The position numbers and the translations under genes were made by a program. From an uncultured Clostridia bacterium (GTDB taxonomy: Bacteria; Bacillota; Clostridia; Christensenellales; Borkfalkiaceae): a stretch of 38,766 nucleotides of DNA. Positions within the stretch are counted from its first letter, which is position 1, and the number at the start of each line of letters is the position of its first letter. Of this stretch, positions 18,111 to 27,362 are shown piece by piece. The notes beneath the pieces were generated by a model that worked only from the letters and a program-made list of their open reading frames with translations, ran no database searches and had not been told where the DNA came from. The DNA is taken from positions 1 to 38,766 of the forward strand of contig CANQJF010000019.1 in NCBI GenBank assembly GCA_947624225.1, written 5' to 3'.

Positions 18111-19013
18111 CTATGATTCGTATGTATGTGCCTCGAAGAATTTGAGCACCTTTTCCACCGCCGTCGTGAGCGCCGATCCGCCGAATCCGTGCCCCGCGCC
18201 GGGGATGACGGTGAGGTCAACGCGCGCGCTGCCGTAAGCCGTCACCGCATTGTCGATATACTTGCGGGCGACGAGCGCATCCTGATCCCCCCAAACGATG
18301 CACACATCCTTTTTAAAGTCCCCGATCACGGCAAACGGATCCAGCTCCTGCACCGATTGGATGAACTTCGCGCCGATGGAATAGCCCATGAGCGGCGTAT
18401 CCTGCTCGGGCTTGCCCCGCCAATCGTCGGGGATGTTGAACGCGGGGAAGTACATGGCGATGGCCGCAATGCGATCTTTAAGCGCCTCGTCCGCCGCCGT
18501 GAGCGCCGTCACGAACCCGCCCTGACTTCCGCCGAAGAGGAAGATCTGCGAGCTGTCTACATTGGGAAGTTTGGAGACATTTTCGACCGCGGCGCAAAGG
18601 TCCTCTTTCATCGTAAACGGCGTATATTCGGCGGCCGTTCTGCCCTCGCTCATGCCGTTCGCCTGTGCGCCGCAAAAATCAAAGGTGTAGCACACATACC
18701 CGCGCGCGGCAAATGCCTCGCACTCGGTGGGAAAATCGCGATAATGGCCGTTGAAGCCGTGGCTCAGAATGATCGCGGGATACTTCCCCTCATCCTTGGG
18801 CGCCCAGAGCTGCCCATAAAGGGAGATGTCCTTGCCCTCGCTGTCCGTGTAGTCCACGGTGTGGGCGTCATAGTCCGTCTCATACTTGAAATCCTCGGGC
18901 AGTTCCCTCAAAACTTTCTCTTTCACGTTGTCCTCCCGATTGCATCCCGCACACACTCCCGCGAACGCAAACACGAGTGCTGCGCCCAAAACCCAAAATT
19001 GTTTCTTCATCAT
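18111..19013 (-). CDS. Exported alpha/beta hydrolase (lipoprotein-like)
   Basis: A 300-residue hydrolase with a signal peptide (residues 3-20 hydrophobic) ending in VCAGC, an atypical lipobox with Cys24 as possible lipid anchor. The alpha/beta-hydrolase pattern is clear: SHGFNGH (84-90) as the oxyanion region, nucleophile Ser163 in GGSQGG, Asp245 in WGDQDAL and His275 in GAGHGF. Overall it resembles the dienelactone hydrolase/S9-like esterases. The gene starts 51 bp after the GH51 arabinofuranosidase stop, with GAGGAG before the ATG, and ends at a terminator. It could be an esterase removing acyl or feruloyl groups from arabinose-containing polysaccharide; that substrate is inferred from the neighbour only. 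Confidence 0.82.
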   Translation of the reverse strand: MMKKQFWVLGAALVFAFAGVCAGCNREDNVKEKVLRELPEDFKYETDYDAHTVDYTDSEGKDISLYGQLWAPKDEGKYPAIILSHGFNGHYRDFPTECEAFAARGYVCYTFDFCGAQANGMSEGRTAAEYTPFTMKEDLCAAVENVSKLPNVDSSQIFLFGGSQGGFVTALTAADEALKDRIAAIAMYFPAFNIPDDWRGKPEQDTPLMGYSIGAKFIQSVQELDPFAVIGDFKKDVCIVWGDQDALVARKYIDNAVTAYGSARVDLTVIPGAGHGFGGSALTTAVEKVLKFFEAHTYES

Positions 19014-19064
19014 TCTCTCCTCTTTTTTCTTGTTACATTTTTATGATCACTCCGTCTCCGCCGC

Positions 19065-21026
19065 TCATTTCCGGAAAACCAACACGCTGAAACTGCGGGG
19101 AGAGAGCTGAACCGAACGGGGCGACGAGGGCGCGATCTCCTGCGGGGCGATCTTATCGGGCTCGTCGATGGTGTTGTAATCTCCCGGCTCGCCCTCCAAC
19201 CGGATGATGCGCGTGAGCGAACCGAAGTCATAGTCCGCCTCCACTTCCGCCTCCAAAGTTTCCTCCGACGCGTTGACGACCTTGACAAAGGTGAATCCGT
19301 CGCGCTCGGTTGCGGAGGCGTAAGTATGGGGCATGTCCGTGACTGCTTTCATCGCAAAGTCTCCCGTGTACAGGGAATACAGCTTCTGCACATGGTAATT
19401 TGCCGTGGCGTAAGCGCTCTTCCCGTCGAACCAGATGAGGTCCGGGCTCCACTGGGTGTAGCCGAGGCGGCCGAAGAGCGGGGCATACGACTTCATCACG
19501 ACGACATCGGAATTTCTCTCCATGCCCGTCATGAATGCGGCCTCCGCGAGTGCGCCCTCCCAGCAATTGGCCTGCGGCGCATTGAAGAGCGCGCATCCCG
19601 AGCCGGGCACGTGGGCGGCATATTCCCCCGCATAGACGAGCGGCCCGCGCGGGTAGCTGTCATAGACGTTCACATGGTCGTATAGCCACTGCGGCGAGAC
19701 GTAAAAGTGCTCGTCCGAACAATAGACGAAGTTGGGATCCTCCCCGAGCTTTTCCCGCGTCCACTTCCATGCGCTGAAATAGCTCTCCGTCTCGAAAGTC
19801 GGGCCCACCGTGCCCACGATCTTAATCGCGGGATACGTCTCATGGATGCGGCGCTCGAACAGCTCGAAGCGCTGATAGAATTGGTTGGGTGCGGGCTTGC
19901 CTGTGTCCTTTTGCATGGGCTCGGCCTCCCACTGTTCGTTGCCGACGCCCAAATATTCGAGGCCGAAGGGCTCCGGATGGCCGAGCTCGGCGCGAAGTTT
20001 GCCCCACATCGTCTCCGGTCCGCCGTTTGCAAATTCGATGAGATCGAGGGCGTCTTGAATGTATACCTCCAATGCCGGGTCGTCGAGGGGCACAAATTCG
20101 GTGGACATATATTGACATGCGATGCCGACGGAGACCACCGGAAGCGGCTTGGCGCCGAGATACTCGCACAGACGGAAATATTCAAAGTATCCCACGCCGA
20201 GCGTCTGGCCGTAATGGGAGAAGTCGGTGCGGAAGTTGTTCTCCGGGCAAGTCGCATGCACGGCCCAGCGGTTCCAATTGTGCCGTCGGCGCTCCGGCTG
20301 CCCCACCGATTCTTTCCAGAGATACCTGTTCGCAAGGCTGTTGCCCTCGACCACGCATCCGCCCGGGAAACGGAGGAAACCCGGTTTTATATCTTTCATC
20401 AGCTCGGCGAGATCTCTTCTGAAAATGCCCAGCACGGCATCCGAAGGCATCATCGAGAAGCAATCGAGGTGTACCATGCCCGCGCTCAGCAGTTCAAAAA
20501 CAAAATCGGCGCGGTCCACATCCGCCTTGCTTTTGAGGCGGCAGAAGTAGCGGTGCCACTTGCCGTCGGTGTTCACTTTGAACTTCTTTTGCAAAACGGG
20601 CGCGCCGTCTTTGAACACGCCGACGAGCACCTTGCCGCGGTAATCATACGAGCGCATCCAAAAGGAGATCTTATACTCGACGTCTTTCTTCAAATAAATG
20701 CCGTCGTAGGCCTTGTTCTTCATGCCCTCGCCCGCACCCGCCGTCAGACGCATGTAGTGGGGATTTTCCGGGAAAAGCGCCCGATCCGTCTTGATCTTCA
20801 TCTGTACGGAGGCACCCGCGGGGTAGACATCCCATGCGTATCCGCCGTCGTGATCCACAATGTAACGGTCCCATTCGCCATGCACGTCCTTGGCCTCGAA
20901 GTTGCGGTTTTCGAGAAGCTCGGCGTATAACCCTCCGTCAAGGTCGTAATTCAGGTCCTCGAAAAAAAGCCCGACGCCACCCGCCTTGACAGGCACTCTG
21001 TCTTGCTTTGTAAAGGTAATCTTCAT
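19065..21026 (-). CDS. Alpha-N-arabinofuranosidase, GH51 family
   Basis: A 653-residue glycoside hydrolase with no signal peptide, so probably cytoplasmic. The N-terminus (FFEDLNYDLDGGLYAEL) is typical of GH51. A carbohydrate-binding-like beta domain (about residues 45-195) precedes the barrel beginning near FLRFPGGC. The acid/base is Glu364 in GVGNEQWE and the nucleophile Glu468 in YAGEYAA; a beta-sandwich closes the protein. It releases arabinose from arabinan or arabinoxylan oligosaccharides. I chose the ATG at 21026 because of the GAGGGAG just upstream; the in-frame extension up to 21095 would overlap the promoter. It is probably co-transcribed with the hydrolase downstream. Confidence 0.93.
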   Translation of the reverse strand: MKITFTKQDRVPVKAGGVGLFFEDLNYDLDGGLYAELLENRNFEAKDVHGEWDRYIVDHDGGYAWDVYPAGASVQMKIKTDRALFPENPHYMRLTAGAGEGMKNKAYDGIYLKKDVEYKISFWMRSYDYRGKVLVGVFKDGAPVLQKKFKVNTDGKWHRYFCRLKSKADVDRADFVFELLSAGMVHLDCFSMMPSDAVLGIFRRDLAELMKDIKPGFLRFPGGCVVEGNSLANRYLWKESVGQPERRRHNWNRWAVHATCPENNFRTDFSHYGQTLGVGYFEYFRLCEYLGAKPLPVVSVGIACQYMSTEFVPLDDPALEVYIQDALDLIEFANGGPETMWGKLRAELGHPEPFGLEYLGVGNEQWEAEPMQKDTGKPAPNQFYQRFELFERRIHETYPAIKIVGTVGPTFETESYFSAWKWTREKLGEDPNFVYCSDEHFYVSPQWLYDHVNVYDSYPRGPLVYAGEYAAHVPGSGCALFNAPQANCWEGALAEAAFMTGMERNSDVVVMKSYAPLFGRLGYTQWSPDLIWFDGKSAYATANYHVQKLYSLYTGDFAMKAVTDMPHTYASATERDGFTFVKVVNASEETLEAEVEADYDFGSLTRIIRLEGEPGDYNTIDEPDKIAPQEIAPSSPRSVQLSPRSFSVLVFRK

Positions 21027-21065
21027 TCTCGTCTCCCTCGGCCGTTCGGGCCAAAGTTTTTCTCC

Positions 21066-21094
21066 ATTATAACATAAAAATCCCGAAACGTGCA
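21066..21094 (-). promoter_or_regulatory. Probable promoter of the GH51-hydrolase unit
   Basis: An extended -10 (TGTTATAAT; hexamer 21071-21066) lies 40 bp before the GH51 ATG on the minus strand. The -35 region (TGCACG at 21094-21089, 17-bp spacing) is poor, so the TG extension probably compensates. It is embedded in the terminator hairpin of the upstream transporter gene. Confidence 0.55.
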
Positions 21095-21106
21095 CTTTTT
21101 CGGAAT
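21076..21106 (-). terminator. Probable terminator of the Na/Pi cotransporter gene
   Basis: On the minus strand ATTCCGAAA (21106-21098) pairs with TTTCGGGAT (21088-21080), a 9-bp stem with one G-U pair, and runs into TTTTT (21080-21076). It lies directly after the transporter stop codon (21117-21119). Confidence 0.65.
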
Positions 21107-21116
21107 TTTTATCGGA

Positions 21117-22799
21117 TTATTCAATAGAATGTGCAATATAGGTGATGTGGTCGGCGGCACGTTCGAGATTTCCGACCAAATTGATGAACACGCCCGAGTT
21201 TTGCGGCTGGCACTTTCCCTCATTGAGCCGCTTGATGTGCCGGTCCACACAGGCGCGGCGGTCTTTGTCGATCTCGTCTTCGAGGGCGTCTACTTCCGCA
21301 AGTTTCGCCGGATCCTTGGAAAGAAAAGTGGCGAGCGCGAGGCCGTATAGGCGCTTGATCTTTTCGTACATCGCCCCGATCATCTGCAAGAATTCATCCG
21401 AAAAGATGAGCTCGTCGCTGACATAGTGGCGGGTATACTTGGTGACGTTATCGGCCAGCTCGCCGATACGCATGATGTCGTTCAACACATAGTGCAGCGT
21501 GGAGACGGTGCGCTCATCCTCCGTGACGAGGGAGGCCGTGGAGATCTTCACGAGGTAGGAGACGGCGAGCCTGTTTGCCTCCGCCAAATCGGCATTGTGC
21601 GTGGCGACGGTCTCGGCGACGTCCGTGTCCTTCTTCAAAAAGCCCCCGAAGGAGGTGTCCATGGTGTCCATGGCATAGGAGAACATCTTGCCCGTCTGCT
21701 GATAGAGGAAGTCGAGCGCGACGGAGGGGCTGCGCATGAGGCGGTCATCGAGCGGGTCGAAGATGGCGCTCCCGCCCGCTTTCTTTTTCCTGTCGGGCAC
21801 GATGTGCTCCGCGAGCCATACAAAGCCCTTGATGAAGGGCAAAAAGAGCAGCGTGTTGATGACGTTGAACAGCGTGTGGAAAGTGGCGATCTGCATCGTT
21901 GCGCCCAGCCCCTCTTTTCCGAACACGGTGATGTCCGTGGGGAAGATGCCAGCAAGCACGGTGTCGGCAAAGCCAGTCCAGCACACGAGCACGATCATAA
22001 AGATGACGGCGCCGAAGAGGTTGAAGAGAAAGTGGATGACGGCCGCGCGCTTGGCGTTGGGGTTGGCGCCCAGCGAGGAGATGAGCGCCGTGACACAGGT
22101 GCCGATGTTGGAACCGATGATGATGTAGAGCGGTGCGTTCCCTCCCCCGCCGATGACCATGCCGAGGCTGGCCATGGTGATGATGATGGCGTTCACCGCC
22201 GTGGAGCTCTGAACGAGCGCCGTAATCAAGATGCCGAGCAGCAAGAGGAGCATGGGGTCCTTGATGGCGGAGAGGATCTGAGAAACGGTGTTAAAAGCGT
22301 CTGAGCCGCGTTCGAAAGTAAGCGCGCTCGACATGAATTTGAGCCCGACAAAGATGAGGCCGAAAGCGGCGACCACATTGCCGAGCGACTTCATGCGTTC
22401 ACTCTTGGAGAACATCGTGATGAACACGCCCACGGCGGCGAGCGCCAGGAAAAATGCCGTGATATCCGACCCGGCGAGCGCGATGACCCACGCGTTGAGC
22501 GTGGTGCCGATGTTGGCGCCCATGATGACGGCCGTCGCCTGGAAGAGCGTCATGATGCCGGCATTGACGAGACCGACGACCATGACCGTCGCAAAGGCAG
22601 AACTCTGCCCGAGAATGGTCATCGCCGTGCCAATGCCGACGCCTGCAAAACGGCTCTTGGCTGTCTTATTGAGCATCTTTTGGAGCCTGCCATGCGCAAG
22701 GCGCGTCATATTGTCCGAGAGCATCTTCATGCCGATGAGAAAGGTTCCCATGCCGCCGAAGATCTGCATCACGATCTTTACGATATCCCATGCGTCCAT
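21117..22799 (-). CDS. Na/Pi cotransporter family protein with PhoU-like C-terminus
   Basis: 560 residues from the ATG at 22799 (AGGG 10 nt upstream). The N-terminal two thirds hold two inverted Na/Pi-cotransporter repeats, with the hallmark QSSAFATVM...GANIGTT and QSSTAVNAI...GSNIGTC motifs and about 8-10 membrane segments. The last 200 or so residues are helical and cytoplasmic, resembling PhoU. The family imports phosphate with sodium, and the PhoU-like part is thought to sense or gate. An in-frame start at 22862 would lie inside the promoter and is rejected. It is a single-gene unit with its own promoter and terminator. Bacterial members with this architecture have not all been shown to move phosphate. 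Confidence 0.9.
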   Translation of the reverse strand: MDAWDIVKIVMQIFGGMGTFLIGMKMLSDNMTRLAHGRLQKMLNKTAKSRFAGVGIGTAMTILGQSSAFATVMVVGLVNAGIMTLFQATAVIMGANIGTTLNAWVIALAGSDITAFFLALAAVGVFITMFSKSERMKSLGNVVAAFGLIFVGLKFMSSALTFERGSDAFNTVSQILSAIKDPMLLLLLGILITALVQSSTAVNAIIITMASLGMVIGGGGNAPLYIIIGSNIGTCVTALISSLGANPNAKRAAVIHFLFNLFGAVIFMIVLVCWTGFADTVLAGIFPTDITVFGKEGLGATMQIATFHTLFNVINTLLFLPFIKGFVWLAEHIVPDRKKKAGGSAIFDPLDDRLMRSPSVALDFLYQQTGKMFSYAMDTMDTSFGGFLKKDTDVAETVATHNADLAEANRLAVSYLVKISTASLVTEDERTVSTLHYVLNDIMRIGELADNVTKYTRHYVSDELIFSDEFLQMIGAMYEKIKRLYGLALATFLSKDPAKLAEVDALEDEIDKDRRACVDRHIKRLNEGKCQPQNSGVFINLVGNLERAADHITYIAHSIE

Positions 22800-22832
22800 A
22801 AAAAATACCCTGTCAAGTGTTCGTACGGTCCC

Positions 22833-22862
22833 ATTATAACAGGGAAGCCGCGCCTTTGTCAC
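22833..22862 (-). promoter_or_regulatory. Promoter of the Na/Pi cotransporter gene
   Basis: Minus strand: GTGACA (22862-22857), 18-bp spacer, TATAAT (22838-22833) with an upstream TG (extended -10). The predicted start is near 22826, about 27 nt before the ATG at 22799. Confidence 0.7.
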
Positions 22863-22945
22863 GTATTTTGCATGAATTTGTGCGAAAATAATTTATCGGC
22901 TTTATCGGCGGCCCTGTTTGCGCCCGTTCAGCGGCGTTTGAGCGT

Positions 22946-24139
22946 TTATCCAGCAGTCTTTCTCCTGCGGCGTAAGATGTCGCCCGGTCTCAGCTCGCGC
23001 GGACAGGCAAAGGAATACATCCCCTGCACAAGTTTGGCATCCGACGTCTTGACGCCATCGGGGCCTACCATGTCCGAAACAAGCACCTCTGTTTTGAAAT
23101 TTTCGTCGGGAGAGAGCACTTCGAGGACGTCCCCCTCGAAGAAGCGGCTGCGCATCTCCACAAGGGCGCGGCCGTCCGCATAGTCCGTGACAACGGCGAT
23201 GAAATCGCACGTGCCCGCCTTTTGCGAGCCGCTCTGGGAAGTGGCGCCGTTGGCGCCCGCATACGTCGTATACTCCCTGTGGGTGAGCGTCTCGAACTCC
23301 TCCGCGAGGGCATCCGAGGGGCCGCCGTCCAAGATGCGGCGGTAGGCGTTGACGACCGTGGCGAGGTAATATTCGCTCTTCATGCGCCCCTCGATCTTAA
23401 AGGAACACACCCCCGCCTCGGCGAGCTCTTTGAGGCCGGACGCCATGTTGAGGTCCTTGCTGTTGAGCAGATAGGTCCCCCGCGCGTCCGTCTCCACGGG
23501 CAGCCAGTCGCTCTTCCCCTCCCGTGCGCGGATCTCATAGGCATACCTGCACGCCTGCACGCATGCCCCGCGGTTGGAACTGCGGCCGTCGAGGAAGTCA
23601 GAGAGATAGCACCTGCCGCTATACGAGATGCACATTGCGCCGTGGATGAAGGCTTCGAGCTCCAATGCGGGCACCGCCGCGTGGATCTCGGCCATCTCGG
23701 GAGGCGTCACCTCGCGGGCCAGCACAATGCGGCGCGCACCCAGTTCATACCACATTGCCGCGCTCTCGGCATTCAGCGTGTTGGCCTGCGTGGAGATGTG
23801 GATGGGCACATCGGGCGCCACCCTCCGCGCGAGGCGAAAGACGCCCGGATCCGAGATGAGCACGCCGTCCGGCCCGAGCTCTTCGAGCAGGCGGAGCTGC
23901 CGCTCCAATGCGGGAAAATCGGAATTGCAGGCAAAGATGTTCACCGCGACATAGACCCTCTTCCCGCGGGCATGGGTATAGGCAATTGCCTCTGCGAGCT
24001 CCTCGTCGGTAAAATTATCGGCAAAACTCCTCAGAGAAAACGACCGAGCTCCGAGGTAGACGGCGTCGGCGCCAAAGTAAAATGCGAGCTTTAATTTTTT
24101 AAAATTGCCCGCGGGTGCGAGCAATTCGGGTTTCTTCAT
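22946..24139 (-). CDS. trhP: Peptidase U32 family tRNA hydroxylation protein TrhP
   Basis: 397 residues from the ATG at 24139, which has TGAGGT 6-7 nt upstream; the alternative ATG at 24151 overlaps the trmR stop as ATGA. The N-terminus (ELLAPAGN, then GADAVYLG) and the cysteine-rich segment GAMCISYSGRCYLSD...GACVQAC are diagnostic for the U32 family. In Escherichia coli and Bacillus subtilis the TrhP members, despite the peptidase name, are needed to make 5-hydroxyuridine at tRNA position 34 from prephenate-derived chemistry. The TrmR methyltransferase gene directly upstream, which uses that product, supports this role over RlhA-type 23S hydroxylation. Length is slightly below the usual 410-450, with a short C-terminus. 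Confidence 0.88.
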   Translation of the reverse strand: MKKPELLAPAGNFKKLKLAFYFGADAVYLGARSFSLRSFADNFTDEELAEAIAYTHARGKRVYVAVNIFACNSDFPALERQLRLLEELGPDGVLISDPGVFRLARRVAPDVPIHISTQANTLNAESAAMWYELGARRIVLAREVTPPEMAEIHAAVPALELEAFIHGAMCISYSGRCYLSDFLDGRSSNRGACVQACRYAYEIRAREGKSDWLPVETDARGTYLLNSKDLNMASGLKELAEAGVCSFKIEGRMKSEYYLATVVNAYRRILDGGPSDALAEEFETLTHREYTTYAGANGATSQSGSQKAGTCDFIAVVTDYADGRALVEMRSRFFEGDVLEVLSPDENFKTEVLVSDMVGPDGVKTSDAKLVQGMYSFACPRELRPGDILRRRRKTAG

Positions 24140-24147
24140 TTCTGACC

Positions 24148-24705
24148 TCATTTGATTTTTGTGCTGACGGCAAGCCCCTCGCCGTACTCAAAATACTCGG
24201 TGACAAAGTCGGGATCGTCCTCCAACATGCGAAGATACTCGCGGATGTGCTCCACGAGCATCCTGCGTTTTTTGGGCGGCTCGCCGCGCACCCAGCCATA
24301 GAGCAAGACGTCATCGGAAAATAACATCCCGCCCCGTTCCAACAGCCGTTTGCAGTCGGGCAAATACCGCCGATATTGCGCCTTGGGCCCATCGAGAAAT
24401 ATGAGCTGAAACTTGCCGCCCAGCAGGGGCAGGATCTCCCCCGCGTCTCCCTCCAAGAGGCTCCACTTTCCGCCCGTTTGAGAGAGCCGTTCGCGGGCAT
24501 GGGTGGCACGGACGGGGTCTTTTTCAATTGCAACGATCTCCGCGCCCGTCTGTTCCATGATGGCCGCCGCCGTATATCCCTCCCCCGCGCCGATTTCAAG
24601 ATAGCGCTTACAGTGCGAGGATTTGGCCGCCTCGATGAGTTTGTTCCGCGTTTCCGCGCAACAGGTGGGGTCCCTACCCTCACGCACCCGGTCCGGGATT
24701 TCCAT
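24148..24705 (-). CDS. trmR: tRNA 5-hydroxyuridine methyltransferase TrmR (YrrM-type)
   Basis: 185 residues from the ATG at 24705 (TGATG overlap with the upstream stop; GGAG 9 nt before). A TTG at 24711 is possible but too close to the GGAG. It is a class I SAM-dependent O-methyltransferase: EIGAGEGYTA (motif I), VAIEKDP (motif II) and IFLDGPKAQY (motif IV) are clear. The YrrM/TrmR subgroup methylates 5-hydroxyuridine-34 of tRNA to 5-methoxyuridine. Its start and stop overlap the neighbouring genes, and TrhP follows immediately, as in the yrrM-yrrN-yrrO cluster of B. subtilis, although only one U32 gene is present here. A generic catechol-type methyltransferase is less likely given this context. 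Confidence 0.88.
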   Translation of the reverse strand: MEIPDRVREGRDPTCCAETRNKLIEAAKSSHCKRYLEIGAGEGYTAAAIMEQTGAEIVAIEKDPVRATHARERLSQTGGKWSLLEGDAGEILPLLGGKFQLIFLDGPKAQYRRYLPDCKRLLERGGMLFSDDVLLYGWVRGEPPKKRRMLVEHIREYLRMLEDDPDFVTEYFEYGEGLAVSTKIK

Positions 24706-25325
24706 CAGCAATATCTCCGAACAATGCGGTGCAGAATGGGATAATCGGCATTCTTCACGCTATCGGGGAGCGCCCCGCCACGGCCGTCGATGTGTGCGAA
24801 GATGGCGGCAAGCACGTTGAGCTGATCTTTGTAGATCTCGGCATGCGCGCATGCCGCGCGGAAAGCCTCGTATTCGGTACGCGCCGCCACAACATCCTCC
24901 CAATCGAGGTTGAAGAGGGTAAACCAATAGGCCGTCTTATACTTCCAGCCGTCCCCGCCGAGACGGCGGAGAAGCTCGGCGCGACGAACGGCGGCAGGGA
25001 TGTCGTCAAGGCACAGATCGATGCGTAAATACATCTGATTGAGCGCAATGCGGAGGAAAGGATAAAGTACATGGTTGCGAGATGCGCGGTCCAAAATGCT
25101 CTTTGCGCCCGCGTAGTCGCGGACACGGTACCGTGCAATGAAGTGTTCGCGCATATTTTCACGGTAGACATACCCCGCGAACGCCCAGAGATCGACGAGC
25201 ATGGCGACAAATGACATGCACCCCGCGGCGTATACCTCAAAGACAAAACACACGATGCCCGCCGCGGCAAATATCAAAGCGCACAGCCCCAAAAGGACAC
25301 AGGCCAACACACAACTCTTCTTCAT
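24705..25325 (-). CDS. Small membrane protein of unknown function
   Basis: 206 residues; I do not recognise the family. Two hydrophobic helices (about residues 5-28 and 31-53) sit at the N-terminus, followed by a soluble, mostly helical part rich in Arg and Leu (residues 60-206) that may contain TPR-like helical pairs. The ATG has GGAGG upstream. It lies 18 bp after the RNase J stop and overlaps trmR, so it belongs to the same transcript as RNase J, trmR and trhP. Its position suggests a housekeeping link, but no motif allows a function. Confidence 0.75.
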   Translation of the reverse strand: MKKSCVLACVLLGLCALIFAAAGIVCFVFEVYAAGCMSFVAMLVDLWAFAGYVYRENMREHFIARYRVRDYAGAKSILDRASRNHVLYPFLRIALNQMYLRIDLCLDDIPAAVRRAELLRRLGGDGWKYKTAYWFTLFNLDWEDVVAARTEYEAFRAACAHAEIYKDQLNVLAAIFAHIDGRGGALPDSVKNADYPILHRIVRRYC

Positions 25326-25343
25326 ATGTCCTCCCTCTTTCTT

Positions 25344-27257
<1,914 letters not shown>

Positions 27258-27280
27258 TGATAATCCTCCGTTGGGTCACA

Positions 27281-27311
27281 ATTATGTAAGTCGGGTCGAT
27301 CTTGCTTTCAA
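27281..27311 (-). promoter_or_regulatory. Possible weak promoter before RNase J
   Basis: Minus strand TTGAAA (27311-27306) is followed by TACATA at 17 bp or CATAAT at 19 bp (27286-27281). It sits between the terminator of the coiled-coil gene and the RNase J start, where a promoter would be needed, but the match is poor. Confidence 0.35.
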
Positions 27312-27313
27312 AT

Positions 27314-27337
27314 AAAACGGGAGAGCCGAAGCTCTCC
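27314..27337 (-). terminator. Intrinsic terminator of the coiled-coil protein gene
   Basis: Minus strand GGAGAGC (27337-27331), UUCG tetraloop, GCTCTCC (27326-27320), then CGTTTT. The stable UUCG loop and T-tract make this convincing. It separates the coiled-coil gene from RNase J. Confidence 0.85.
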
Positions 27338-27362
27338 ACGTCTTTATCGAATGTGTTTCGGG

